Below, piece by piece: positions 27,783-36,676 of a stretch of DNA of 64,000 nt. Under the pieces are notes generated by a model. It was given only the letters and a program-made list of their open reading frames with translations, made no database searches and was not told where the DNA came from. The position numbers and the translations under genes are program-made. Numbering within the stretch: the first letter of the stretch is position 1; every line of letters begins with the position of its first letter. Source of the stretch: Akkermansiaceae bacterium (lineage in GTDB: Bacteria; Verrucomicrobiota; Verrucomicrobiia; Verrucomicrobiales; Akkermansiaceae); NCBI GenBank assembly GCA_905181965.1, contig CAJIZY010000014.1, positions 62,001 to 126,000 on the forward strand. Reading direction: 5' to 3'.

Positions 27783-28943
27783 ATGATAAAAATTACAATG
27801 TTATCAGTAGGTTTGATCCTTTCGGGATTTGCTTTGCCGGAAGCAGTTTTTGAGGCACAGGTAATCGATGATAAGATCAAGGTCGGTTATGGGCTGGCGG
27901 TGGCGGATGTTGACGGAGATGGGAAGGTGGATATTTTGTTGGCAGACTCGGATCGGACGGTTGCGTATCGGGGTCCTAACTGGGAGATGTGTGAGCTCAC
28001 GGGGAAACTGACGAAGAAAGATCATGTCTGCCTTTGTGCGAAGGATTTGGATGGCGACAATAAGGCGGAGGTTGCGGTGGGCGCGGAATGGAATCCAGGT
28101 GATACCAAAACAAGTGGCGCAGTGTTCTCGCTCAATGGGTCGGCGGATTGTTTTGCGAAGCGAGGGGCGACGGAATTACATCGTGAGCCGACGGTTCACC
28201 GGATGCATTGGGTAGGAGAACAAGGAGGAAAAAATTTCCTCGCGGTGTTGCCATTGCATGGTCCCGGGAATGTGAGCGGAGAAGGTGAAGGGATTAATTT
28301 TTTAGGGTATCGCCCGGAGGAAGATTGGAAGACTTTTCTCATTCACAAGGGGTTTCATTTGGCACACAACTTTGATCCGGTTAAGTGGGATCGTTCGGGA
28401 AATGAGAGTATTCTGGTGGCATGCAAGGAAGGGGTGCATTTACTTTATCCGGCAGGAAAAAATCAGTGGACCGCGCGCCAGATGACCGAGAAAGGCGCGG
28501 GTGAAGTGCGGCTTGGTAAACTTCCAAATGGGAAGCGGTTCATTACCTCGATTGAGCCGATGCACGGAAACGAAGTGGTGATCAACCCCGAGGCTAAGAG
28601 TGGGCTTTGGTCACAAAATCGGGTTGTGATTGATAATGGCTTGAGCCAGGGACATGCCTTAGTCACAGGAGATTTTTTGGGCCTTGGCTATGATCAGGTG
28701 GTGGCAGGGTGGCGTCAAAAAACGGGGGAAGACAAGAAGGTTGGGATTCGTCTTTATGTGCCGTCAAACAAAGAGGGTAGCGAGTGGAAACAACATGCTG
28801 TGATTGACGATAATACGATGGCTTGCGAGGACATGAAGGCAGCCGACCTCGATGGTGATGGTGACCTTGATTTGGTCGCTGCGGGGCGGGCGACAAAGAA
28901 TGTTGTTATCTATTGGAACAAAACCATCGCAGGACCAAAATAA
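27783..28943 (+). CDS. Secreted FG-GAP/VCBS beta-propeller protein
   Basis: From ATG 27783 the product is about 386 residues, starting with a signal peptide (ITMLSVGLILSGFALPEA). It carries FG-GAP-type calcium loops: VADVDGDGKVDILLADSD (about residue 45), KDLDGDNKAEVAVGAEW and, near the C-terminus, KAADLDGDGDLDLVAAGR. These blades form an integrin-like beta-propeller. The family is extracellular; the partner or substrate is unknown. It precedes the Gfo/Idh/MocA gene by 39 bases, so co-transcription is likely. Confidence 0.8.
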   Translation: MIKITMLSVGLILSGFALPEAVFEAQVIDDKIKVGYGLAVADVDGDGKVDILLADSDRTVAYRGPNWEMCELTGKLTKKDHVCLCAKDLDGDNKAEVAVGAEWNPGDTKTSGAVFSLNGSADCFAKRGATELHREPTVHRMHWVGEQGGKNFLAVLPLHGPGNVSGEGEGINFLGYRPEEDWKTFLIHKGFHLAHNFDPVKWDRSGNESILVACKEGVHLLYPAGKNQWTARQMTEKGAGEVRLGKLPNGKRFITSIEPMHGNEVVINPEAKSGLWSQNRVVIDNGLSQGHALVTGDFLGLGYDQVVAGWRQKTGEDKKVGIRLYVPSNKEGSEWKQHAVIDDNTMACEDMKAADLDGDGDLDLVAAGRATKNVVIYWNKTIAGPK

Positions 28944-28982
28944 TGACAAGCTAGCCACCTTATCTTCGTAGTTCTAAACCGA

Positions 28983-30408
28983 ATGATGAATCGTCGTAAG
29001 CTTCTTAGATCTTCGGCCTTTGCGGGCACTTATTCTCTTCTTTCTCCCTTCGCCAAAGCGGCAGGTTCCAATGGGGAACTTCGTGTAGTGGTGATTGGTG
29101 TCAAAGGCCGTGGCTCGAATCATATCAACGCGGTGATTTCTCACAAAAAAGTCCGTCTCGTGGGCTTGTGCGACATCGATTCCGATCAACTGAAGCGTCG
29201 GGTGGTGGAGATGGAGAAGCGACATAAGATCACAGGTTTGAAAACCTATTCAGACTATCGGAAAGTGTGCGAGGACGAGAATGTCGATGCGGTTTGTATT
29301 GCAACGACAAACCATACCCACACCGTGATTGCATTGACTGCAGCCGCAAATGGGAAACACGCCTACACGGAGAAGCCAGTTTCCCACAATGTCTGGGAAG
29401 GTCAGAAGCTGGCTGATGGACAAGCGAAATATGGGACGGTCATTCAACACGGATTTCAGCGCCGGTCGGAGACCTGCTGGGCCGAGGCCTTTGCGTGGCT
29501 AAAGGAGGGGAACTTTGGCAAGTTAACCTTGGCCAGAGGGTTTTGTTACAAGCCGCGTAAGTCGATCGGGAAGGTTGGGGCTCCGGTCGAGGCACCGAAG
29601 ACGGTAAACTACGATCTCTGGTGCGGCCCGCGTGAAGTGGTTCCCGTGCCTCGCAAACGCTTCCATTACGATTGGCACTGGCAGCTCGATTACGGAAACG
29701 GCGATCTTGGAAACCAAGGACCACACCAGCTCGATGTCTGCCGCTGGGCTCTGGGTGACCCAATGGAGCTTCCCCCAGCAATTTTGAGTATCGGTGGTCG
29801 TTACGGTTACGATGACGATGGCGATACCGCGAATACGCAAATCCTTTACGTGGATCAGAAGCCTGCCCCGATTTTATTCGAAGTAGGAGATTTTTACGGA
29901 GTAGAAGAAAAATGGTATGCCGAATTATCGCGGAGTGACGATTGGAAATGTCATTGAGTATGAGGGAGGTTCTCTTCTTGGAGGACATGGAGCTAGCTGT
30001 AAGATTGTCGATAAAGATGGCAAATTGGTTAAGGAATTTAAAGGTGGACAGAATCATATCCACAACTTCTTTGAGGCTTGCCTAAATGGGAAACAAAGCG
30101 CACTTCACAATGCCGCGAATGGTCATTATTCAGCTGCGCTCGCGCATATCGGGGCACATGCCTTGTCACTTGGGAAGGAACTTCCGGCAGAGCAAATTAA
30201 GGCGTCCTTAAAAGGGCGAGCGGAGGTTGCTGATGCTGTTGATCGCATGATGGCTCATTTTGAGGCTAATGGCATTGGCGCGATCAAGCCTGGATTGGGG
30301 GCGCCTCTGACTACTGATGGCAAAAAGTTTACGGGCGAATTTGGAGCTGCTGCGACTAAACTTGATCGTGAACATTATCGTGAAGGCCACACCTTGCCCA
30401 ACGCTTGA
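28983..30408 (+). CDS. Exported Gfo/Idh/MocA-family oxidoreductase, frameshifted
   Basis: The protein begins with a Tat-like signal (MNRRKLLRSSAFAGTYSLLSPFAKA) and an NAD(P)-binding Rossmann fold (LRVVVIGVKGRGSNHINA, then VGLCDID), followed by the family EKPVSHN motif (lysine and catalytic region), QHGFQRRS and DLGNQGPHQLDVCRWAL. A one-base insertion at about 29907-29916 ends the first frame at 29957. The other frame resumes at MPNYRGVTIGNVIEYEGG and finishes at 30408. Repaired length would be about 475 residues, normal for the group. Members oxidise or epimerise sugars; the substrate is unknown. Confidence 0.85.
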
Positions 30409-30505
30409 TGATAACTTGGTCTAGTCAGAGCGAGGCTTACAATTTCCTCTATCAACTCTACGGATATAAGATTCATGGGGAGGGTCCTGAGGACCTTAAA
30501 TTCCT

Positions 30506-32821
30506 CTAGGGTGCCGCCTGATAAAGTGCCGCCAGCTGGGCTAGGCTTTTTCTTGTAAAGAGTTTCCAGCGAGTTTCACGGTAGCTGCCGTTTCGACAGT
30601 CTTGTGAGATCGCGATGAGAGATTCTTCCCGATGGGTTTGGGCGATCCAATCGAAGAACGCGGCGGTTTGTGAACCACCCTCTTTAAATTTTCTTTTGTC
30701 AGGATCTTTTGCGATGTCTCCACGTAGCCTGGCTTGCATCCCGGTGGCTATCCAATTGGGTGAACTAGCCGGGTAATTTTGAAGTTGTGGGATAAGGCGT
30801 TTGAGAACCCAATCTTTCACTTGGGCCTCGGTCAGATTCCCGGGCTCCCCAGATTTGATTTCAAAAGTGCGGGGGGTGTCAGGGTAGTCGGCGGTGCCAA
30901 TGCGTTTAGCAAGCGGAAGCCAGTTTTCGAAAAAGATCTTCCTGGCGATTTCGACTTCGTCGCGGAAGGCGGGATTTTTACTGAAGTCTGCTTTAAATGT
31001 GAGCTCGATCTTCTTCTCGTTAAATCGAAGTTCGATCTCTCTCTTCTCTTGGTGGATAGGAGCAAGTAGCACAGGCGTTATACGAAGTTCGCTAAAAATT
31101 AGGGGTTCGTCTTGCGGGGCTGTGGCACGGACGCGAATAAAGCGCGTTCCCTGCGGAACTGGAAGGGTGGCGGAACCTTCAAATAATTTCTGAGGAGGGC
31201 CCCAAGTATTACCATCTTTCGAAAGTTCGAGGATACCGGATTCGAGAATACCAACGTCTATGCCGTTCTTTCCAGTGCTCACAGTCACCTCGCCAGTGGC
31301 TGGCCATGGGAATTCCGCGGTGAGGTGATCATTGTCTTTTAGGCCGCCAAGGGACCAAAAGAAACTATCGAGCTTTCCGTCAAAAATGAGCTCTGGACTG
31401 TATCCTTCACGGGCTTCGATTGATGAAGTTATGATGGTATCATAGATCGCCTTTTTGGCGGGTGGGTCGTAAACGAGAGAGGCGTAGACCTTGCCGAGCC
31501 GATAACGCTTGTCGAGGGAGTCGAGTCGGGTTCTGAATTCTTCGTAATTTAGGTTTGAGGCTGGCAACCAGGTGGCTTCAGCAAAGGCTGCGATTCTTGG
31601 GAAAACGAGGTATTGGAGCTTGGCGAATTCGTGAACGTAACGCGTGCGGAGGCTGGCTTGCGAAAGTAGTGCTGGTTGCCATTGGTATACTTTGTGAACG
31701 GGGTTAAATCCTTCCTCGGCCTCGAGCTTTGCGGCAAGAAGGAGCTCAGCCTCTTTACGCCGCGAGTAGACCGAGAAGTCGGTGGTCTTGATGTTGTCGG
31801 AGAGAAGTAGTTTCTTCCGGTGTCTGACAGTGATTTCTTCAAGAGAGTCGTGGAATTCTGACGGGCCACCCTGAACTCGAATAGTTTCGGCAGGAAATAA
31901 TTCGGCGACTTCTGCCAGAAGTTCGTCAAGGAATTCGAGAGTGGATTCGGTTTGCAGAATACCCACTTGTCGATCTTCCCAGGTGTTGGCGACTTTGAGA
32001 GGAGAATCGCCGAGCGCAGGATATGAGGCGATCAACGAGGTTGCTCCGGTTGTGAAGGTAAATGTCGGAACCACGTTGATGGCCCTGGAATTGGCATGGG
32101 CAATCAGTTCTTTAATTTTTTCGCGAGAATAGAAGCCGGCATATTCAGTCGAGTCGCTTCCAGCGGGGTCACCGAAAGGTGGAGTCGATCCTCGAATACT
32201 TCCAATTTTGTGGAGCTTGGGAAATTTCAGGCTCTCCATCCGCCACCCGTGATCTCCGTTCAGTTGAAGGTGTAGTTCGTTGAGCTTGTGGAATGAGAGC
32301 CAATCGATGAGCGATTTCAGATCATCAGTCGGAAAGAGGTGGGCGCTGACATCAAGATGAAAAATACGGCGTGGATTTTCCGGCCAGTCTTCAATAACTT
32401 GGGCTGGAATAAGCGCTCTCGGTAGGGGCTTTTCGGCAACGGGAAGAAGCTGTGCCATGGTCTGGATACCATGCATGAGGCCGGGGATATCACTGCCTTG
32501 GATGGTGGCGCCTTCCGGGGTAATCTCGATGCGGTAAAATTCCGGTTTTTCGAATTTCCCTAAGCTAAGCTTGATCGCGCGTTTGTAGCGAAGACGGGCT
32601 ACTTGTTTGATTGTTCGAAAGCGATGCACATAACCGGTGGTTTTTTGCAGAGCGGCAGTTAGAACCACGGCCTGCGGAGACAAATAGTCAGGGGCAATGA
32701 CCGCTGTTTGAACATCTACAAGCAGTTTTCCTTCACCTAAAACGATTCCTCGTGGCATCGGAACCAAGGTGGCACTTAAAAGTGGGGCTATTAGGGTGGA
32801 AAAAACGATGAAAAATCGCAT
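30506..32821 (-). CDS. GH20-like hexosaminidase homologue with F5/8C and C-terminal BSP-like domain, divergent active site
   Basis: From ATG 32821 (signal peptide RFFIVFSTLIAPLLSATL) the protein is 771 residues. It has an N-terminal GH20b-like domain (to about 140) and a TIM barrel opening with FHLDVSAHLFPTDDLKSLIDW. A discoidin/F5-8C-like domain (GYSPELIFDGKLDSFFWSL..., about 490-600) and a last 160-residue region resembling the plant basic secretory protein family follow. Expected GH20 motifs are changed: the barrel turn (usually EIDMPGH) reads TFTFTTG, and the catalytic Asp-Glu region (usually HxGGDE) reads VQGGPSE. It may be inactive or have a new specificity. The first frame extends further upstream without a signal, so I prefer 32821. 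Confidence 0.78.
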   Translation of the reverse strand: MRFFIVFSTLIAPLLSATLVPMPRGIVLGEGKLLVDVQTAVIAPDYLSPQAVVLTAALQKTTGYVHRFRTIKQVARLRYKRAIKLSLGKFEKPEFYRIEITPEGATIQGSDIPGLMHGIQTMAQLLPVAEKPLPRALIPAQVIEDWPENPRRIFHLDVSAHLFPTDDLKSLIDWLSFHKLNELHLQLNGDHGWRMESLKFPKLHKIGSIRGSTPPFGDPAGSDSTEYAGFYSREKIKELIAHANSRAINVVPTFTFTTGATSLIASYPALGDSPLKVANTWEDRQVGILQTESTLEFLDELLAEVAELFPAETIRVQGGPSEFHDSLEEITVRHRKKLLLSDNIKTTDFSVYSRRKEAELLLAAKLEAEEGFNPVHKVYQWQPALLSQASLRTRYVHEFAKLQYLVFPRIAAFAEATWLPASNLNYEEFRTRLDSLDKRYRLGKVYASLVYDPPAKKAIYDTIITSSIEAREGYSPELIFDGKLDSFFWSLGGLKDNDHLTAEFPWPATGEVTVSTGKNGIDVGILESGILELSKDGNTWGPPQKLFEGSATLPVPQGTRFIRVRATAPQDEPLIFSELRITPVLLAPIHQEKREIELRFNEKKIELTFKADFSKNPAFRDEVEIARKIFFENWLPLAKRIGTADYPDTPRTFEIKSGEPGNLTEAQVKDWVLKRLIPQLQNYPASSPNWIATGMQARLRGDIAKDPDKRKFKEGGSQTAAFFDWIAQTHREESLIAISQDCRNGSYRETRWKLFTRKSLAQLAALYQAAP

Positions 32822-32913
32822 ACCGGGAAGATGGAGCGCCTTTTTATGCAGTGCAAGACGACATCTGGAAAGACCGCAGCAAATTGGAACGTAAGATCGA
32901 AGCTCTCTTTGAT

Positions 32914-34437
32914 ATGAAACGAGTTTACATTGCCCTCCTTTTGACGGCCTTCCCCGCTTTGGCCGAATTGAAACTGCCATTCTTCTCGGACGGGATGGTA
33001 TTGCAACGCGATACTACTGCAAAGGTCTGGGGTTGGACTGAGCCAAATGCGCCTGTGAAATTGTCGTTTTCTGGAGAAGATCATGGAACTAGAGCTGATC
33101 AAAATGGGGATTGGAAAATCGTCCTGAAGGGCCTCAAGGCAAATTCCAAGGGAAGCCAATTGGTAGTCGAAGCCGCCGGGTCGAAGAGGATGATCAAGGA
33201 CGTTCTGGTTGGTGAAGTTTGGTTAGCTTCTGGACAGTCAAATATGGAGTGGCGAGTTTCGGGAAGTGCCAACGCCAAGGAGGAGATTGCCAAAGCTAAA
33301 GATCCTTTGTTACGGGTTTTTGTTTCGGCGAATGTAGCCGAGCATCGACCGCAAAAAAATTGGCAAGGGAATTGGAAGGCAACGCAACCGCAGGATACCG
33401 GATCGTTTACTGCGGTCGGCTATTATTTTGCCAAGAAGCTCCGTGCAGAATTAGGGGTGCCGGTTGGAGTAATTGAGTGCGCTTGGGGAGGAAAGCCGGT
33501 TCAGGCTTTTACGAGCGAGGAAGCATTGGGCGAATTACCGGCTGGAAAGAAGCTTCTCGAAATGAAAGCGAAAGCTCTCGCTGGATATGATTCGAAGAAG
33601 GTGGACGAGAACTTTAAAAAGCAGGTGAAGGCATATCAGGAAAAACTTGCCCTATGGGAAAAGGACAAAAAGGGCCGTAAGCCACGTGGCCCCCGGAAGG
33701 TGGGTGACCCGGGTAAAAACCCCTCGATGCCATCGACTATCTATAATGGGATGATTGCTCCAATCGTGGGTTATGGGAACCGGGGAGCGATATGGTATCA
33801 GGGAGAGTCCAATGCCAATGGTGGGACCGCGCGTAGCTATGAAGAGCTTCTTGGCTGTATGGTGGGCGACTGGCGCCAGCGCTGGGGACACGATCTTTCT
33901 TTTTATTGGGTTCAGTTAGCTAATTTCCGTGAGCCAACGACAGAACCTGGGACTGAGAGCGACTGGGTGCTTGTGCAGGATGAAATGCGCCGCGCGCTAA
34001 AATCTATTCCAAAGAGTGGAATGGCCGTGATCAATGACATTGGGGATGCTCGGGATATTCATCCCAAGAATAAACATGATGTTGGTGAGCGCCTCGCTCG
34101 CTGGGCCTTGGTTCAGGATTACGGAAAGAAGGATATCGTGATCTCTGGCCCTCTTTACTCTGGAATGGAGAAGAGAGATGGCAAGATCGTGGTTTCGTTT
34201 GACCATGCTGCAGGTTTAAAAGCGCGTGACGGAAAAGCTCTGCAACGTTTTGAGATCGCGGGTGCTGATGGCAAGTGGCAATGGGCTAAGGCCAAGATCG
34301 ATGGGGAGAAAATCGCAATCTGGCATGATGCCATCAAAAATCCAACGAAGGCTCGGTATGCCTGGGCCTCGAATCCGCTTGGTGCAAATCTCGTGAATGG
34401 CGAGGGATTACCAGCAAGTTGTTTCACGACAGAGTAG
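32914..34437 (+). CDS. Secreted sialate O-acetylesterase-like (SASA/SGNH) esterase
   Basis: From ATG 32914, a signal peptide (RVYIALLLTAFPALA) precedes the SGNH-like esterase fold. The catalytic serine motif LASGQSNMEW is at about residue 105-114. GVIECAWGGKPVQAF, AIWYQGESNANGGT and the acid-histidine segment IGDARDIHPKNKHDVGERLA follow. The product is 507 residues. The family removes acetyl groups from sialic acids or, in many environmental bacteria, from plant or algal sugars, so the substrate is open. It is divergent from the GH20-like gene. Confidence 0.88.
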   Translation: MKRVYIALLLTAFPALAELKLPFFSDGMVLQRDTTAKVWGWTEPNAPVKLSFSGEDHGTRADQNGDWKIVLKGLKANSKGSQLVVEAAGSKRMIKDVLVGEVWLASGQSNMEWRVSGSANAKEEIAKAKDPLLRVFVSANVAEHRPQKNWQGNWKATQPQDTGSFTAVGYYFAKKLRAELGVPVGVIECAWGGKPVQAFTSEEALGELPAGKKLLEMKAKALAGYDSKKVDENFKKQVKAYQEKLALWEKDKKGRKPRGPRKVGDPGKNPSMPSTIYNGMIAPIVGYGNRGAIWYQGESNANGGTARSYEELLGCMVGDWRQRWGHDLSFYWVQLANFREPTTEPGTESDWVLVQDEMRRALKSIPKSGMAVINDIGDARDIHPKNKHDVGERLARWALVQDYGKKDIVISGPLYSGMEKRDGKIVVSFDHAAGLKARDGKALQRFEIAGADGKWQWAKAKIDGEKIAIWHDAIKNPTKARYAWASNPLGANLVNGEGLPASCFTTE

Positions 34438-34583
34438 GATTGTAAGTGACTCTGGCGAAGAAATTTTGTGGTCCCAACAACTCCGAGAGGGCATTCGGTG
34501 AAAGTGTAAGGACTGGAGTGGGGATCGCGATTTCTGGAGTATTTCCGACTTTCTTCGAGTGGATCTTACTCCATGATTAGAGT

Positions 34584-35798
34584 TTGAAACCTGAAATCTT
34601 GAATACTTTTCTGACCACCACGGGCACCTATTTGGGATGTCTCATGCTCCAAGTGACGGCTCACCCTCTTGAGCCGTTAGCTCTTGAATTCGAAACTCTC
34701 GGCTCAATCGAAGGGACCGATAAGTGGGATTGGTGGCAGGCGCGCACCGCCTTTGTGCCGGGCGATGACCCCTTATGGATTACGACGATGTCGGAGACAG
34801 GCAAGGGCGTGTCGCACGACTTCCATGACGTTTATCAATCACTCAGTCGTGACGGTGGAAGGACATGGAGTAAGCCAATGCTCATTAAGTCGCTCCAGCG
34901 TGTGAAAGAGGCGGATGGATTTGAGATTTCTCCAGGTGATCTTTGGCCGACCTGGCATGCTAAGTCAGGGATGGTCCTCACTACTGGAAAGACTTTTAAC
35001 TTTGCAAAGGGGACCGAAGAGAAGCGCTTACGTGAGAAGGTGTCCTATGCTGTGGCTGATCCCCGGAGTAAGACTTGGGGAGAAATGAAATTTCTCGCTA
35101 TGCCGGAGAAAGATCATTCTGGACGAAAGATCACCGCTTGTAATGCAGGAAACCACCAGCGAGTGGATTTGCCAAATGGTGAGATCCTGCTGCCAGTGCG
35201 TTACGTCGCAGACGTCCAAAAGCACAACTATACCAGCACGGTGGCCCGTTGTCGCTTTGATGGTGAAACGCTGACTTATCTCGAACATGGAACTGAGCTG
35301 AACATCCCCCGAGACCGTGGTCTCTACGAACCCTCCTTGACGGAGTTTGAAGGTCGCTACTTCCTGACCCTACGAGCCGATCACTCCGCATATGTGACGA
35401 GCTCAAAGGACGGGCTGAAGTTTGACCCGGTTCGTGAGTGGACTTTTGACGACGGCTTATCACTCGGCAGTTATAACACGCAACAACATTGGTTGACCTG
35501 TGGCGGAGGTCTCTTCCTCATTTACACTCGCAAGGGCGCCCACAACGACCACATGTTCCGGCATCGTGCCCCTCTTTTTATTGCGCAGGTTAATCCGGAA
35601 ACCTTGCAGGTGATGCGGAAAACGGAGCGTGTCCTGATCGCTGAAAATCAAGCTACCCTGGGAAATTCTGGAGTTTGTCGCATCAATGACCACGAAAGTT
35701 GGGTAACTTGTGGTGAAGGTCTAATGCGTCTTGGTAAGCGCAAGGGTGAGCATAACAAAGTTTTTCATGTGAAGATCACCGCGAAGGCGGGCGAGTAG
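34584..35798 (+). CDS. Secreted sialidase-like (BNR/Asp-box) protein
   Basis: The 404-residue frame starts at a TTG (34584) and has a hydrophobic N-terminus (TYLGCLMLQVTAHP). It shows an Asp-box (SLSRDGGRTWS), the FRIP-like region QARTAFVPGDDP, and conserved GLYEPSLTEFEGRYFLTLRADHSAYV and GVCRINDHESW strands of six-bladed exo-alpha-sialidase-like proteins. A true sialidase needs an arginine triad, which I cannot verify by eye. It follows the acetylesterase by 146 bases. The true start is uncertain. Confidence 0.72.
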   Translation: MKPEILNTFLTTTGTYLGCLMLQVTAHPLEPLALEFETLGSIEGTDKWDWWQARTAFVPGDDPLWITTMSETGKGVSHDFHDVYQSLSRDGGRTWSKPMLIKSLQRVKEADGFEISPGDLWPTWHAKSGMVLTTGKTFNFAKGTEEKRLREKVSYAVADPRSKTWGEMKFLAMPEKDHSGRKITACNAGNHQRVDLPNGEILLPVRYVADVQKHNYTSTVARCRFDGETLTYLEHGTELNIPRDRGLYEPSLTEFEGRYFLTLRADHSAYVTSSKDGLKFDPVREWTFDDGLSLGSYNTQQHWLTCGGGLFLIYTRKGAHNDHMFRHRAPLFIAQVNPETLQVMRKTERVLIAENQATLGNSGVCRINDHESWVTCGEGLMRLGKRKGEHNKVFHVKITAKAGE

Positions 35799-35852
35799 TA
35801 TTCTTCTTACGGTCAAGTTTTGAAAAGATGGTGAGGGCCGAGAGTTTTGTCC

Positions 35853-36578
35853 CTACTTACCTTCGTTGTTGTTTCCGAGAATCCCAAGCGCGCGTTCTTG
35901 GATTCGCGGTTCAGAGTCATTTTCGGCGAGGTATTCGAGCCATTCGGTAACGTTGGGATCACTTGCCATGGGAGCAAGAGTTTCGAGTGCCTGGCCGCGC
36001 ATTTTCGAAGATTCTTCTTCACCGATCCACTCAAGAATATTGCTCCGAAATTCTCCATTGGTCGTCCCGCGTAGATTTTCGAGGAGCTGCCAGCGAAGGT
36101 ATCCACCCTTTGGGTCTTCCAGTGAAGCGGTCCAGAGAGGCATCATGGAGGAAACGATTTCATCGTCTATTTCTCCGCCGTCCCTAAGCAAAGAGAGAGT
36201 TTTGACTCTTTCCCACTGGTCGCGCTCGGCGTCTAGGACGATGGAGCGGGCTTCTAAGAGCTTTGCTTTTTGTTTCCGGAAGTGCTCGAGAACACCGAGG
36301 TCACGGAGTTGTTGTTCGAGTTTGGTTGGAGTATTACCTATGGAATTGGGTGGTAAATTGGAGTCAGATTGGTTGGTGAGAGGATCTTCAAATTCGTTGA
36401 CGGGTTGCCTTGTCGCATTGGCGAGTTCGGCGAGTTCGTTTTCGAGAGAGCGGATTCTAGCTTCGAGCCGACCGCTTGAGGGAGAGGTTTTTTCAGGCGA
36501 AGGTTCGGGTTGCCGGATAAGGGAAATGGCAAGAGCGGCGAGGGAGAAGAGAAGGGCCAAAGGTGGAATGACTTTCAT
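35853..36578 (-). CDS. Membrane-anchored coiled-coil and HEAT-like repeat protein
   Basis: The 241-residue protein has one N-terminal membrane helix (VIPPLALLFSLAALAISLI), a coiled coil (GRLEARIRSLENELAELANA), a second long charged helix (RKQKAKLLEARSIVLDAERDQW) and a helical repeat region ending with TLAPMASDPNVTEWLEYLAENDSEPRIQERALGIL, resembling HEAT repeats. No enzymatic motif is visible. It lies 98 bases downstream of the M56 gene on the same strand, beyond a hairpin terminator, so it may be a separate unit. I do not recognise its function. Confidence 0.65.
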   Translation of the reverse strand: MKVIPPLALLFSLAALAISLIRQPEPSPEKTSPSSGRLEARIRSLENELAELANATRQPVNEFEDPLTNQSDSNLPPNSIGNTPTKLEQQLRDLGVLEHFRKQKAKLLEARSIVLDAERDQWERVKTLSLLRDGGEIDDEIVSSMMPLWTASLEDPKGGYLRWQLLENLRGTTNGEFRSNILEWIGEEESSKMRGQALETLAPMASDPNVTEWLEYLAENDSEPRIQERALGILGNNNEGK

Positions 36579-36639
36579 GGAACTATGACTAGTAGGAACA
36601 GAATTAAAGAAGTTTGGCGAGAGATAAGTTGGGGAGAAA

Positions 36640-36661
36640 GCCCTGCCGAGTAAGGCAGGGC
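36640..36661 (-). terminator. Probable intrinsic terminator after the M56 sensor gene
   Basis: Arms GCCCTGCC and GGCAGGGC pair exactly around a six-base loop (GAGTAA on the plus strand). Read on the minus strand it follows the M56 stop at 36677 and precedes TTTCTCC, a weak T tract. Confidence 0.55.
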
Positions 36662-36676
36662 CATTGGGGGGGCGTC

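Noticed and set aside
35866..36588. 240-codon plus-strand frame opposite the HEAT-like gene
   Set aside because: Serine/arginine-rich shadow of the minus-strand gene without a recognisable domain.
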